A stretch of 6,438 nucleotides of DNA from NCBI GenBank assembly GCA_964343355.1, contig CAYFJC010000052.1, positions 1-6,438 of the forward strand. The letters run 5' to 3'. Each line of letters begins with the position of its first letter. Positions within the stretch are counted from its first letter, which is position 1. The DNA is from MED-G78 sp964343355. Its GTDB lineage: Bacteria; Pseudomonadota; Gammaproteobacteria; Magnimaribacterales; D2472. Below, piece by piece: positions 1-5,590 of the stretch. Under the pieces are notes generated by a model. It searched no databases. It saw only the letters and a list, made by a program, of their open reading frames with translations, and was not told the origin of the DNA. Both the position numbers and the translations under genes were made by a program.

Positions 1-20
1 AATGTTTTTTCTTTACTCAT
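1..20 (-). CDS. rpmD: 50S ribosomal protein L30, N-terminal start only (partial)
   Basis: An ATG at 20 opens a frame reading M-S-K-E-K-T before the window edge. It overlaps the S5 stop by four bases (ATGA), a classic coupled junction. In the spc operon the gene after S5 is L30, followed by L15 and SecY, and L30 proteins often begin with a few lysine-rich residues. A purine-rich AGAAGAG just upstream could act as the Shine-Dalgarno. Six codons cannot prove the family, so the call rests on synteny. Confidence 0.7.
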
Positions 21-529
21 AGCTCTTCTTCTGATGATTTGCCTCGTCTTGAAGCCACTGTTTTAGGTGATTCCATAGAACTTAATGCATTTATTGTTGC
101 TCTTACGACATTAACTGGGTTTGTTGATCCATAACATTTCGCTAAAACATTCTGAACTCCTGCAAGTTCTAAAACAGCTCTCATTGCTCCACCAGCAATA
201 ATTCCAGTACCTTCAGATGCAGGTTGCATGTATACATTTGCTGAATTATGTTTAGCTTTTATTGGATACCATATCGTAGTGTTATTCAATTCAACATCAA
301 CCATGCTTCTTCTAGCATTTTCCATAGCTTTTTGAATTGCGATTGGTACTTCTTTTGCTTTACCTCTTCCAAATCCAACTTTTCCCTTACCATCACCAAC
401 TACTGTTAGTGCTGTAAAACCAAAAATTCTTCCACCTTTAACAACTTTAGCAACCCTATTGACCTGAACAAGCTTCTCTTCAAGAGCATCTTGTTGTTGA
501 CCAGCAGTATTTAAATTATCTTGTTTCAT
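17..529 (-). CDS. rpsE: 30S ribosomal protein S5
   Basis: S5 sits on the solvent face of the 30S body with S4 and S8, near the mRNA entry. It affects decoding accuracy, and spectinomycin-resistance changes map to its N-terminal loop. The protein has 170 residues (E. coli 167). The N-terminal double-stranded-RNA-binding-like domain includes VNRVAKVVKGGRIF (23-36), TALTVVGDGKGKVGFG (39-54) and EVPIAIQKAMENARR (60-74). The C-terminal domain includes MQPASEGTGIIAGGAMRAVL (101-120) and YGSTNPVNVVRATI (133-146), then RRGKS (161-165) and an acidic end. The Shine-Dalgarno is distant (GGAG about 12 bases from the ATG). The TGA stop overlaps the L30 start in ATGA. Confidence 0.98.
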   Translation of the reverse strand: MKQDNLNTAGQQQDALEEKLVQVNRVAKVVKGGRIFGFTALTVVGDGKGKVGFGRGKAKEVPIAIQKAMENARRSMVDVELNNTTIWYPIKAKHNSANVYMQPASEGTGIIAGGAMRAVLELAGVQNVLAKCYGSTNPVNVVRATINALSSMESPKTVASRRGKSSEEEL

Positions 530-535
530 ATCTAA

Positions 536-883
536 TTAAAACTCCAAGCCAGCTTCTCTGGCAGAATCTGCAAGCGCTTTAATTCGACCATGGTATTTAT
601 AACCAGATCTATCAAAAACTACTTTTTTAATACCATTCTCCAATGCTCTTTCGGCAATCTTTTTACCTAAATCTTTTGCACTTTCTAAATTATTATTCTT
701 AGCTTTGGCTTCTTTTTCTATAGTAGAAGCTGAAGCTATTACTTTTGAGCCGATGCTATCAAATAATTGAACATAGAAATGCTTTGAAGATCTAAAAACA
801 CTCAATCTTGGAGCTTCCTGCTCTCTAATTTTCATACGCGTTTTTTTAGCTCTTCTTATTCTGGAAATATTCTTCTCACTCAT
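536..883 (-). CDS. rplR: 50S ribosomal protein L18
   Basis: L18 binds 5S rRNA with L5 and anchors it in the central protuberance. The protein has 115 residues (E. coli 117). The basic arginine-rich N-terminus SRIRRAKKTRMKIRE (7-21) is followed by the core with PRLSVFRSSKHFYVQL (25-40), ASASTIEKE (50-58), and the conserved C-terminal run FDRSGYKYHGRIKALADSAR (90-109), ending EAGLEF. The Shine-Dalgarno AGGAG (plus-strand ctcct at 891-895) lies in the last codons of L6, seven bases before the ATG. The stop TAA is six bases before the S5 start. Confidence 0.98.
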   Translation of the reverse strand: MSEKNISRIRRAKKTRMKIREQEAPRLSVFRSSKHFYVQLFDSIGSKVIASASTIEKEAKAKNNNLESAKDLGKKIAERALENGIKKVVFDRSGYKYHGRIKALADSAREAGLEF

Positions 884-885
884 AC

Positions 886-1425
886 CTATGCTCCTGCTGC
901 CTTCTTAGCTTCTTTTCTTTTAATTACTTCATCAGAATATTTAACACCTTTGCCTTTATATGGCTCAGGCGGCCTAAATGCTCTTATTTCAGCAGCAGCT
1001 TGACCAAGCGCTTGCTTATCATGACTACTTAATACAACTTCAGTTTGAGTTGGTGTCTCAACACTAACCACTTCAGGTAATTGATATTTAACAGGATGTG
1101 AAAACCCAAGACTAAGTTCAAGCAACTTTCCATTCGCTTTAGCTCTATATCCAACTCCTACTAACTCTAATTTCTTTTGGAAGCCTTCTGTAACACCAAT
1201 AACCATATTATTTATTAATGCTCGTGTTGTTCCTGCCAGAGCAACAGACTCTTGTGAATCTCCATACTCTACAGTAATAACATTTTCTTCATGCTTGAGT
1301 GATACTGTTTTAGGAATTTTAAAATCTAATGATCCTTTAGTTCCTGAAACTTGGATATTAGAATTCTCTATATTCACTTTTACAGAATCAGGAATTGTTA
1401 TTGGATTTTTTGCTACTCTAGACAT
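886..1425 (-). CDS. rplF: 50S ribosomal protein L6
   Basis: L6 binds 23S rRNA near the sarcin-ricin loop and the factor-binding site of the 50S subunit. The protein has 179 residues (E. coli 177). It has the tandem alpha/beta repeat of the family. The first repeat runs to about residue 82 (MSRVAKNPITIP at the start, VALAGTTRALINNMVIGVT at 61-79). The second repeat begins at LVGVGYRA (88-95) and ends with the conserved RPPEPYKGKGVKY (151-163), then a basic tail (KRKEAKKAAGA). The Shine-Dalgarno GAGGT (plus-strand acctc at 1435-1439) lies inside the final codons of S8. The start is two bases after the S8 stop. The stop is TAG, two bases before L18. Confidence 0.98.
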   Translation of the reverse strand: MSRVAKNPITIPDSVKVNIENSNIQVSGTKGSLDFKIPKTVSLKHEENVITVEYGDSQESVALAGTTRALINNMVIGVTEGFQKKLELVGVGYRAKANGKLLELSLGFSHPVKYQLPEVVSVETPTQTEVVLSSHDKQALGQAAAEIRAFRPPEPYKGKGVKYSDEVIKRKEAKKAAGA

Positions 1426-1427
1426 AA

Positions 1428-1826
1428 TTAAAATACCTCACAAAGGACTTCTCCTCCGATATTTTTTGCTTTAGCTTGCTTATCAGTCATCAGACCTTGA
1501 TTAGTTGAAATAATATATGCGCCCAATCCATTTTTTACTGGCTTTAAATCTTCCGGACCTGAATATCTTCTTAAACTAGGCTTACTAATTCTTTTAATAT
1601 TTTTAATAGCCGGCTTTGAATTAAAATATTTTAGAGTAATATTAATAGAGGCTTTGTTATTATCTTCTTCTACTTTTTTACAACTTTTTAGGTAACCTTC
1701 TGTTACTAAAACATTAACTAAGTCATGTTTAACTTTAGAATAAGGCGCAGACACCTCAACCTTGCCTCTCATAAGGCCATTACGAATTCTTGTTAGACAA
1801 TCTGATATAGGATCTTGAAAACTCAT
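1428..1826 (-). CDS. rpsH: 30S ribosomal protein S8
   Basis: S8 is a primary 16S rRNA-binding protein (helix 21 region in the central domain), and in E. coli it represses the spc operon by binding its mRNA. The protein has 132 residues (E. coli 130). Motifs are QDPISDCLTRIRNG (4-17), TLKYF (64-68), and the C-terminal RNA-binding loop STNQGLMTD (107-115) followed by NIGGEVLC (122-129). The loop usually reads S-T-S-(K/R)-G; here the second serine is Asn109 and the basic residue is Gln110. There is no convincing Shine-Dalgarno before the ATG (the upstream bases read TTGGTAATAAT), suggesting coupling to S14. The protein ends EVF. Confidence 0.97.
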   Translation of the reverse strand: MSFQDPISDCLTRIRNGLMRGKVEVSAPYSKVKHDLVNVLVTEGYLKSCKKVEEDNNKASINITLKYFNSKPAIKNIKRISKPSLRRYSGPEDLKPVKNGLGAYIISTNQGLMTDKQAKAKNIGGEVLCEVF

Positions 1827-1830
1827 ATTA

Positions 1831-2136
1831 TTACCAACTTGATTTAACTAAACCTGGAATATCACCTCGCATAGCAGCCTCTCTAAGCTTAATTCGGCTG
1901 AGGCCAAATTTTCTATAGACAGCATGCGGTCTTCCAGTTATTGAACATCTTCTTACCACTCTTGAAGCACTTGCATTTCTAGGAAGCTTCTGAAGCTTTT
2001 TATAAGCATCAGCCCTCTCCTCATCAGTTGCATTCATATTCAAGAAAATAGCCTTTAACTCTGCTTTTTTAATAGCATATTTAGCTACAGTCTTTTTTCT
2101 TTTGACTTCTCTTGCGATCATTGATTTTTTAGCCAT
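1831..2136 (-). CDS. rpsN: 30S ribosomal protein S14, zinc-free long form
   Basis: S14 binds 16S rRNA in the 30S head next to S3 and S10. The length of 101 residues equals that of E. coli S14. The N-terminus MAKKSMIAREVKR and the C-terminal core typical of the long form are present: RRCSITGRPH (62-71), YRKFGLSRIKLREAAM (74-89) and GDIPGLVKSSW (91-101). Only one cysteine (Cys64) is present, so the paired CxxC zinc site of the 61-residue form is absent. This is the usual proteobacterial type. AGGA (plus-strand tcct at 2143-2146) straddles the end of L5 and serves as a modest Shine-Dalgarno. The stop is four bases before S8. Confidence 0.98.
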   Translation of the reverse strand: MAKKSMIAREVKRKKTVAKYAIKKAELKAIFLNMNATDEERADAYKKLQKLPRNASASRVVRRCSITGRPHAVYRKFGLSRIKLREAAMRGDIPGLVKSSW

Positions 2137-2144
2137 TTATTTTC

Positions 2145-2684
2145 CTACTTCTTAAATGGAAACTCTAAAACTTCTAATAAAGCTTTAGCCTCTTCCTTTG
2201 TGTTAGCTGAAGTATTGATGCAAATATCCATACCTCTAATGTTGTCTATATTGTCATAATTTATTTCTGGAAAAATTATTTGCTCTCTAATTCCAAAACT
2301 ATAATTACCTTGTCCATCAAATGATTTAGGATTTAGTCCTCTAAAGTCTCTTTCTCTTGGTATTGCGATATCAATTAATCTTTCAACAAAATCATACATA
2401 CGCTCGCCTCTGAGAGTAACTTTGCAACCAATTGGATAACCTTCTCTAATTTTAAAACTAGCTACTGATTTTCTTGCTTTTGTAGTTACTACTTTTTGAC
2501 CAGCAATAGACTCTAAATCAGCAACAGCTGATGTTAAATGTTTTTTGTCTGTTAATGCTTGTCCAACTCCCATATTAATAACAATTTTTATTAATCTTGG
2601 AACAGCCATAACATTCTTCATTCCAAGCTTTTCTTGTAAAACTGGAACCATCTCTTTATTAAATTTTTGTTTTAAATTAGCCAT
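2145..2684 (-). CDS. rplE: 50S ribosomal protein L5
   Basis: L5 binds 5S rRNA, together with L18 and L25, in the central protuberance and touches P-site tRNA. The length of 179 residues equals that of E. coli L5. Motifs are IVINMGVG (34-41), TTKARKSVASFKIREGYPIG (67-86), CKVTLRG (87-93), IPRERDFRGL (108-117) and FGIREQIIFPEI (130-141). The ATG follows the L24 TAG with no spacer. The upstream site is only GGAA about ten bases away, so coupling to L24 is likely. In E. coli the S8 repressor binds the mRNA around the start of this gene; a possible hairpin in codons 13-22 is described among the findings. The stop is TAG. Confidence 0.98.
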   Translation of the reverse strand: MANLKQKFNKEMVPVLQEKLGMKNVMAVPRLIKIVINMGVGQALTDKKHLTSAVADLESIAGQKVVTTKARKSVASFKIREGYPIGCKVTLRGERMYDFVERLIDIAIPRERDFRGLNPKSFDGQGNYSFGIREQIIFPEINYDNIDNIRGMDICINTSANTKEEAKALLEVLEFPFKK

Positions 2685-3023
2685 CTACTTAATTTCCGTG
2701 TCGTTAGATTTAAATAATCTTATTTTTTTACCATCTTTATCTTCTGAGTATTTAATCTTATCTGCACCTTTCTTTTTTGGATTCCAAATAGATACATTTG
2801 ATAAATCAATAGCTGCTTCTTGCTCAACTATTCCGCCGGTAACTCCCATTTGAGGATTTGGCTTAGTATGTTTCTTAACCATATTAATTCCAGTAATAAT
2901 TACTCTATTATTACTTTTCATAATTTTTCTAATATTGCCTTTTTTACCAATATCTTTACCAGCAATAACTACCACTTCATCGCCAGTTTTAAGTTTTGTA
3001 ATTGTTTTAGCTAACTTTTTCAT
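2685..3023 (-). CDS. rplX: 50S ribosomal protein L24
   Basis: L24 is an assembly-initiating protein of the 50S subunit that binds the 5' end of 23S rRNA and lies near the tunnel exit. The protein has 112 residues (E. coli 104). A KOW motif spans GDEVVVIAGKDIGKKGNI (14-31), followed by GINMVKKHTKPN (45-56), GGIVEQEAAI (63-72) and a C-terminal DGKKIRLFKSN (97-107). About six extra residues precede the KOW motif (MKKLAKTITKLKT). The next in-frame ATG falls inside the domain, so this start is the only sensible one. The Shine-Dalgarno is weak (GAAG), consistent with coupling to L14 through TAATG. The TAG stop abuts the L5 ATG directly. Confidence 0.97.
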   Translation of the reverse strand: MKKLAKTITKLKTGDEVVVIAGKDIGKKGNIRKIMKSNNRVIITGINMVKKHTKPNPQMGVTGGIVEQEAAIDLSNVSIWNPKKKGADKIKYSEDKDGKKIRLFKSNDTEIK

Positions 3024-3391
3024 TATAAAACTTCTGGTGCTAAAGATAGAATCTTCATGAAACTTCCATCTCTTAACTCTCTAGTTACCGGTCCAAAGAC
3101 TCTAGTTCCTATTGGAGCTTTCTGATTATTTAATAAAACCGCAGCATTTTCATCAAATTTAATTAATGATCCATCACTACGTCTTACACCTTTTCTAGTT
3201 CTAACTATTAAAGCGTCGACTACTTGTCCTTTTTTAACTTTTCCTGTTGGGATAGCTTCACGAACTGCAACTTTTATAATATCGCCAATATTTGCATATC
3301 GTCTTTTTGAGCCACCAAGAACTTTAATACACATAACGCTTCTAGCACCACTGTTATCTGCAATCTTTAGAATAGTCTGCATCTGTATCAT
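3023..3391 (-). CDS. rplN: 50S ribosomal protein L14
   Basis: L14 binds 23S rRNA, forms inter-subunit bridges with 16S rRNA and is the docking site of the silencing factor RsfS. The protein has 122 residues (E. coli 123). Motifs are MIQMQT (1-6), ADNSGARSVMCIKVLGG (11-27), VRRSDGS (69-75), AAVLLNN (83-89) and PIGTRVFGPVTREL (93-106), ending SLAPEVL. In E. coli this gene opens the spc operon behind its own promoter. Here its ATG overlaps the S17 stop, leaving no intergenic promoter or terminator space. The stop overlaps the L24 start by one base. Confidence 0.98.
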   Translation of the reverse strand: MIQMQTILKIADNSGARSVMCIKVLGGSKRRYANIGDIIKVAVREAIPTGKVKKGQVVDALIVRTRKGVRRSDGSLIKFDENAAVLLNNQKAPIGTRVFGPVTRELRDGSFMKILSLAPEVL

Positions 3392-3693
3392 TATTCTTTC
3401 TCCTCTGCTATTTCTTCATCATTTACTGGCGCAACATCTGCTGCTTTTACTTCTTCTTCAGAAACTAAAACCCAAGTTTTACTTTTAGAGATAGGTCTAC
3501 ATTCTTTTACAGTAACCATGTCACCCATACTCGCTTGATTAGATTCATCATGAGCATGCACTTTAGTTGTTCGCTTCATTATTTTTCCATAAAGCGGATG
3601 TCTAACTTTTCTTTCAACTTTAACGGTTATTGTCTTATCTGCTTTATCAGATATAACAACTCCTGTTAGTAGTCTTGGATTTGAAGATGCCAT
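3391..3693 (-). CDS. rpsQ: 30S ribosomal protein S17 with acidic C-terminal tail
   Basis: S17 is a primary 16S rRNA-binding protein of OB fold in the body of the 30S subunit. Residues 8-77 match the family: LTGVVISDKADKTITVKVER (9-28), HPLYGKIMKRTTK (32-44), HAHDE (46-50), GDMV (57-60) and ECRPISKSKTWVLV (64-77). At 100 residues it is longer than E. coli S17 (84). The excess is a tail from about residue 79 with ten acidic and two basic residues out of 22, unusual in a basic rRNA-binding protein and probably disordered. A Shine-Dalgarno AAGGAAG (plus-strand cttcctt at 3701-3707) precedes the ATG. In E. coli this is the last gene of the S10 operon, but here its stop shares a base with the L14 start. 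Confidence 0.97.
   Translation of the reverse strand: MASSNPRLLTGVVISDKADKTITVKVERKVRHPLYGKIMKRTTKVHAHDESNQASMGDMVTVKECRPISKSKTWVLVSEEEVKAADVAPVNDEEIAEEKE
3400..3405 (-). promoter_or_regulatory. Shine-Dalgarno site of L14, inside the S17 tail
   Basis: The minus strand reads GAGGAG eight bases before the L14 ATG at 3391. The same six bases encode Glu97-Glu98 of S17, so the acidic tail and the ribosome binding site of the next gene are read from the same DNA. It is the strongest such site near the former S10/spc boundary. Confidence 0.8.
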
Positions 3694-3899
3694 TATTTAA
3701 CTTCCTTATTCTTTGTCTCTGTAATTAGAGTTTTTATTCTTGCTATTTTTCTTCTAGTATTCTTAAGGATGTTTGTCTCATTAAGTTGTCCTGTTTTATG
3801 TTTAATGCGCATAGTGAACTGTTCTGCTCGTACAGATGCTAGTTCTTGATTTAACTGGTCTAAATCTTTTTTTCTTAAATCTATTAGTTCTTTGCTCAT
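3693..3899 (-). CDS. rpmC: 50S ribosomal protein L29
   Basis: L29 is a small helical protein next to L23 at the exit tunnel, contributing to the docking surface for chaperones and SRP. The protein has 68 residues (E. coli 63). It shows the two-helix pattern of the family, with LRKKDLDQLNQEL (8-20) and the conserved KTGQL (35-39) leading into the basic second helix TRRKIARIKT (48-57). A short lysine-rich tail (NKEVK) accounts for the extra length. Shine-Dalgarno AAGGA (plus-strand tcctt at 3908-3912) lies in the end of L16, eight bases before the ATG. The stop overlaps the S17 start by one base (TAATG). Confidence 0.96.
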   Translation of the reverse strand: MSKELIDLRKKDLDQLNQELASVRAEQFTMRIKHKTGQLNETNILKNTRRKIARIKTLITETKNKEVK

Positions 3900-3903
3900 C
3901 TTT

Positions 3904-4311
3904 TTAATCCTTCTTTAAGAAACGTGTTTTTACTGGTAATTTAGATGAAGCTAATTTAAATGCTTCTCTTGCAAGCTCTTCAGTTACACCAGCCATTTCA
4001 AACATAACTTTGCCTGGTTGCACTAAAGCAACCCAATACTCAACATTTCCTTTACCTTTACCCATTCTTACCTCAAGAGGTTTTTTTGTAATAGGCTTGT
4101 CAGGGAATAATCTTATCCAGATATTTCCACCTCTTTTAATATGTCTAGTCATAGCTCGTCTAGCGGCTTCAATTTGTCTTGCTGTGATTCTTCCTCTATC
4201 AACAGCAACTAGACCAAATCTTCCAAATGCAACAGTATTACCATTTTGTGCCAGGCCTCTATTTCGGCCTTTATGCATTTTTCTAAATTTTGTTTGTTTT
4301 GGTTGTAACAT
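3904..4311 (-). CDS. rplP: 50S ribosomal protein L16
   Basis: L16 binds 23S rRNA next to the A-site, organises tRNA accommodation and joins late in 50S assembly. The protein has 135 residues (E. coli 136). Motifs are MLQPKQTKFRKMHKGRNRGL (1-20), TARQIEAARRAMTR (43-56), WIRLFPDKPITKKP (65-78) and RMGKGKGNVEYWVA (82-95). Arg82 corresponds to the arginine that is hydroxylated in E. coli L16. The reading ends FLKKD, slightly different from E. coli. The 12 bases between the S3 stop and this ATG are purely A and T, and no Shine-Dalgarno is visible, so translation may depend on coupling to S3. The stop is four bases before L29. Confidence 0.98.
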   Translation of the reverse strand: MLQPKQTKFRKMHKGRNRGLAQNGNTVAFGRFGLVAVDRGRITARQIEAARRAMTRHIKRGGNIWIRLFPDKPITKKPLEVRMGKGKGNVEYWVALVQPGKVMFEMAGVTEELAREAFKLASSKLPVKTRFLKKD

Positions 4312-4323
4312 AATATTTAAATT

Positions 4324-4977
4324 TTATTTATCTTCTTGTTTGAATGGATCGCCCATTACTTCGCCCTTAAAAACCCAAACTTTAACTCCAATAATTCCGT
4401 ATGTAGTTAATGCTTCAGCTGTACCATAATCAATGTCTGCTCTAAGCGTGTGAAGAGGAACTCTGCCTTCTCTGTACCACTCTGTTCGAGCAATTTCAGC
4501 ACCATTTAATCTTCCTGATACTTCTATTCTTACACCTTTTGCACTTTGTCTTAAAGCGCTCTGAACTGTTCTTTTCATAGCTCTTCTAAACATAACTCTT
4601 CTTTCAAGCTGCTGAGCAACCCCTTCAGCTAAAATTACTGCATCTAAATCAGGTTTTTTAACTTCTTTAATATTTATTTGAGTTGGTTGATGAACAATTT
4701 TCTGAACTGCTTTTTTAAGATTTTCTATTTCTTCGCCTCTTTTGCCTATAATAATTCCAGGTCTAGATGTATGAATAAACACAGTGAAATTATCTGCAGA
4801 TCTTTCAAGTTCAATTTTACTTACTGAAGAAAATTTTAATTTCTTTTTAAAATATTCTCTAACCTTAAGATCTTGAACTAAATTCACTGAAAATTGTTTG
4901 CCTTTTGCATACCAAGTTGCATTGTGCTTTTTAACAACTCCTAATCTAAAACCAATTGGGTTTACTTTTTGTCCCAT
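4324..4977 (-). CDS. rpsC: 30S ribosomal protein S3
   Basis: S3 sits at the mRNA entry channel of the 30S head with S10 and S14, and contributes to mRNA unwinding and fidelity. The protein has 217 residues (E. coli 233, the difference being a shorter C-terminal tail). The N-terminus is the conserved MGQKVNPIGFRLG. A type II KH domain carries IGKRG with the GxxG loop at 78-81. Arg131, Arg132 and Lys135 align with the E. coli residues tied to ribosomal helicase activity. The C-terminal domain holds GVRIEVSGRLNGAEIAR (148-164). The frame is open further upstream, to an ATG at 5016, but I chose 4977: it gives the family N-terminus, has a strong AGGAG five bases ahead, and couples to the L22 stop through TAATG. 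Confidence 0.97.
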   Translation of the reverse strand: MGQKVNPIGFRLGVVKKHNATWYAKGKQFSVNLVQDLKVREYFKKKLKFSSVSKIELERSADNFTVFIHTSRPGIIIGKRGEEIENLKKAVQKIVHQPTQINIKEVKKPDLDAVILAEGVAQQLERRVMFRRAMKRTVQSALRQSAKGVRIEVSGRLNGAEIARTEWYREGRVPLHTLRADIDYGTAEALTTYGIIGVKVWVFKGEVMGDPFKQEDK

Positions 4978-5315
4978 TATTTCTCCTGATCGGTAAGTAT
5001 GATTTCTATATGGCATGAAGGTTTAATAATCCTATCAGCTCTACCTCTTGCTCTTGGCTTCATACGCTTTAATCTCATTCCTTGATTGACGATTATTGAT
5101 TTAATAACTAGTAAATCGATATCAGCCTTGTCATTATTTTCAGCATTAGCAATAGCTGATTCCAATAATTTTTTAATAATCGCAGAACCTTTTTGTTTAT
5201 TAAAGATTAAAAAGTCCATAGCATCTTGAACAGATTTTCCTCTTACTTCATTAGCTACCAAACCAGCCTTCTGTGGAGATAGTCTAGTTCCTTTTAGATA
5301 TGCTCTTGTTTCCAT
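4977..5315 (-). CDS. rplV: 50S ribosomal protein L22
   Basis: L22 binds all domains of 23S rRNA, and its long beta-hairpin lines the peptide exit tunnel near the constriction. The protein has 112 residues (E. coli 110). Visible motifs are METRAYLKGTRLSPQKAGLV (1-20), LLESAIANAENN (50-61) and the hairpin segment RLKRMKPRARGRADRI (81-96), where macrolide-resistance changes map in other bacteria. No deletion is apparent there. A Shine-Dalgarno AGGAAG (plus-strand cttcct at 5324-5329) precedes the ATG. The start overlaps the S19 stop by one base, and the stop overlaps the S3 start by one base. Confidence 0.97.
   Translation of the reverse strand: METRAYLKGTRLSPQKAGLVANEVRGKSVQDAMDFLIFNKQKGSAIIKKLLESAIANAENNDKADIDLLVIKSIIVNQGMRLKRMKPRARGRADRIIKPSCHIEIILTDQEK
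4983..4987 (-). promoter_or_regulatory. Shine-Dalgarno site deciding the S3 start
   Basis: The minus strand reads AGGAG followed by five bases and then the ATG at 4977. The site is embedded in the Gln-Glu-Lys codons that end L22. It supports the internal start for S3 over the upstream in-frame ATG at 5016. Confidence 0.85.
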
Positions 5316-5587
5316 TATTTACTCTTCCTGTCACCTGAATGCTGTCTAAACGTTCTTGTAATTGCGAACTCACCTAGTTTATGACCAACCATATCTTCAT
5401 TAATATAGACAGGCACATGCTGTCTTCCGTTATGAACTGCAATAGTTAATCCAACCATTGACGGCATAACCATTGATCTTCTAGACCAAGTTTTAATAGG
5501 TCTTTTATCATTTGATGCTATAGCTGCATCAATTTTCTTTTCTAATGAAAGATCTATGAATGGGCCTTTTTTTAGTGATCTTGGCAT
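5315..5587 (-). CDS. rpsS: 30S ribosomal protein S19
   Basis: S19 binds the head of the 30S subunit with S13, near the A-site finger and the inter-subunit bridges. The protein has 90 residues (E. coli 92). Family motifs are RSLKKGPF (3-10), IKTWSRRSMVMPSMVGL (31-47), VHNGRQHVPV (51-60) and GHKLGEF (68-74), followed by the flexible basic tail ending GDRKSK. A Shine-Dalgarno AGGAAG (plus-strand cttcct at 5594-5599) lies in the last codons of L2, six bases before the ATG. The stop codon shares one base with the start of L22 (TAATG). Confidence 0.98.
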   Translation of the reverse strand: MPRSLKKGPFIDLSLEKKIDAAIASNDKRPIKTWSRRSMVMPSMVGLTIAVHNGRQHVPVYINEDMVGHKLGEFAITRTFRQHSGDRKSK

Positions 5588-5590
5588 AAT

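Noticed and set aside
2545..3014. Two plus-strand open frames (2545-2853 and 2820-3014) opposite L5 and L24.
   Set aside because: They are antisense to well-conserved genes and encode hydrophobic low-complexity products, expected from reversing lysine-rich A/T-rich codons.
3391..3500. A hidden spc promoter inside the rpsQ 3' end.
   Set aside because: I looked for -35/-10 pairs on the minus strand; the best was a TTGGGT without a convincing -10 at the right spacing. A/T-rich sequence gives many weak matches, so none is reported.
4010..4429. Plus-strand open frame of 139 codons opposite L16 and the end of S3.
   Set aside because: It is antisense to two conserved genes and crosses their boundary, with a cysteine- and proline-rich product typical of a shadow frame.
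4977..5016. An upstream in-frame ATG at 5016 that would lengthen S3 by 13 residues.
   Set aside because: It would overlap L22 by 40 bases and add a non-family N-terminus. The internal ATG gives MGQKVNPIG, has AGGAG at the right distance and forms TAATG with the L22 stop.
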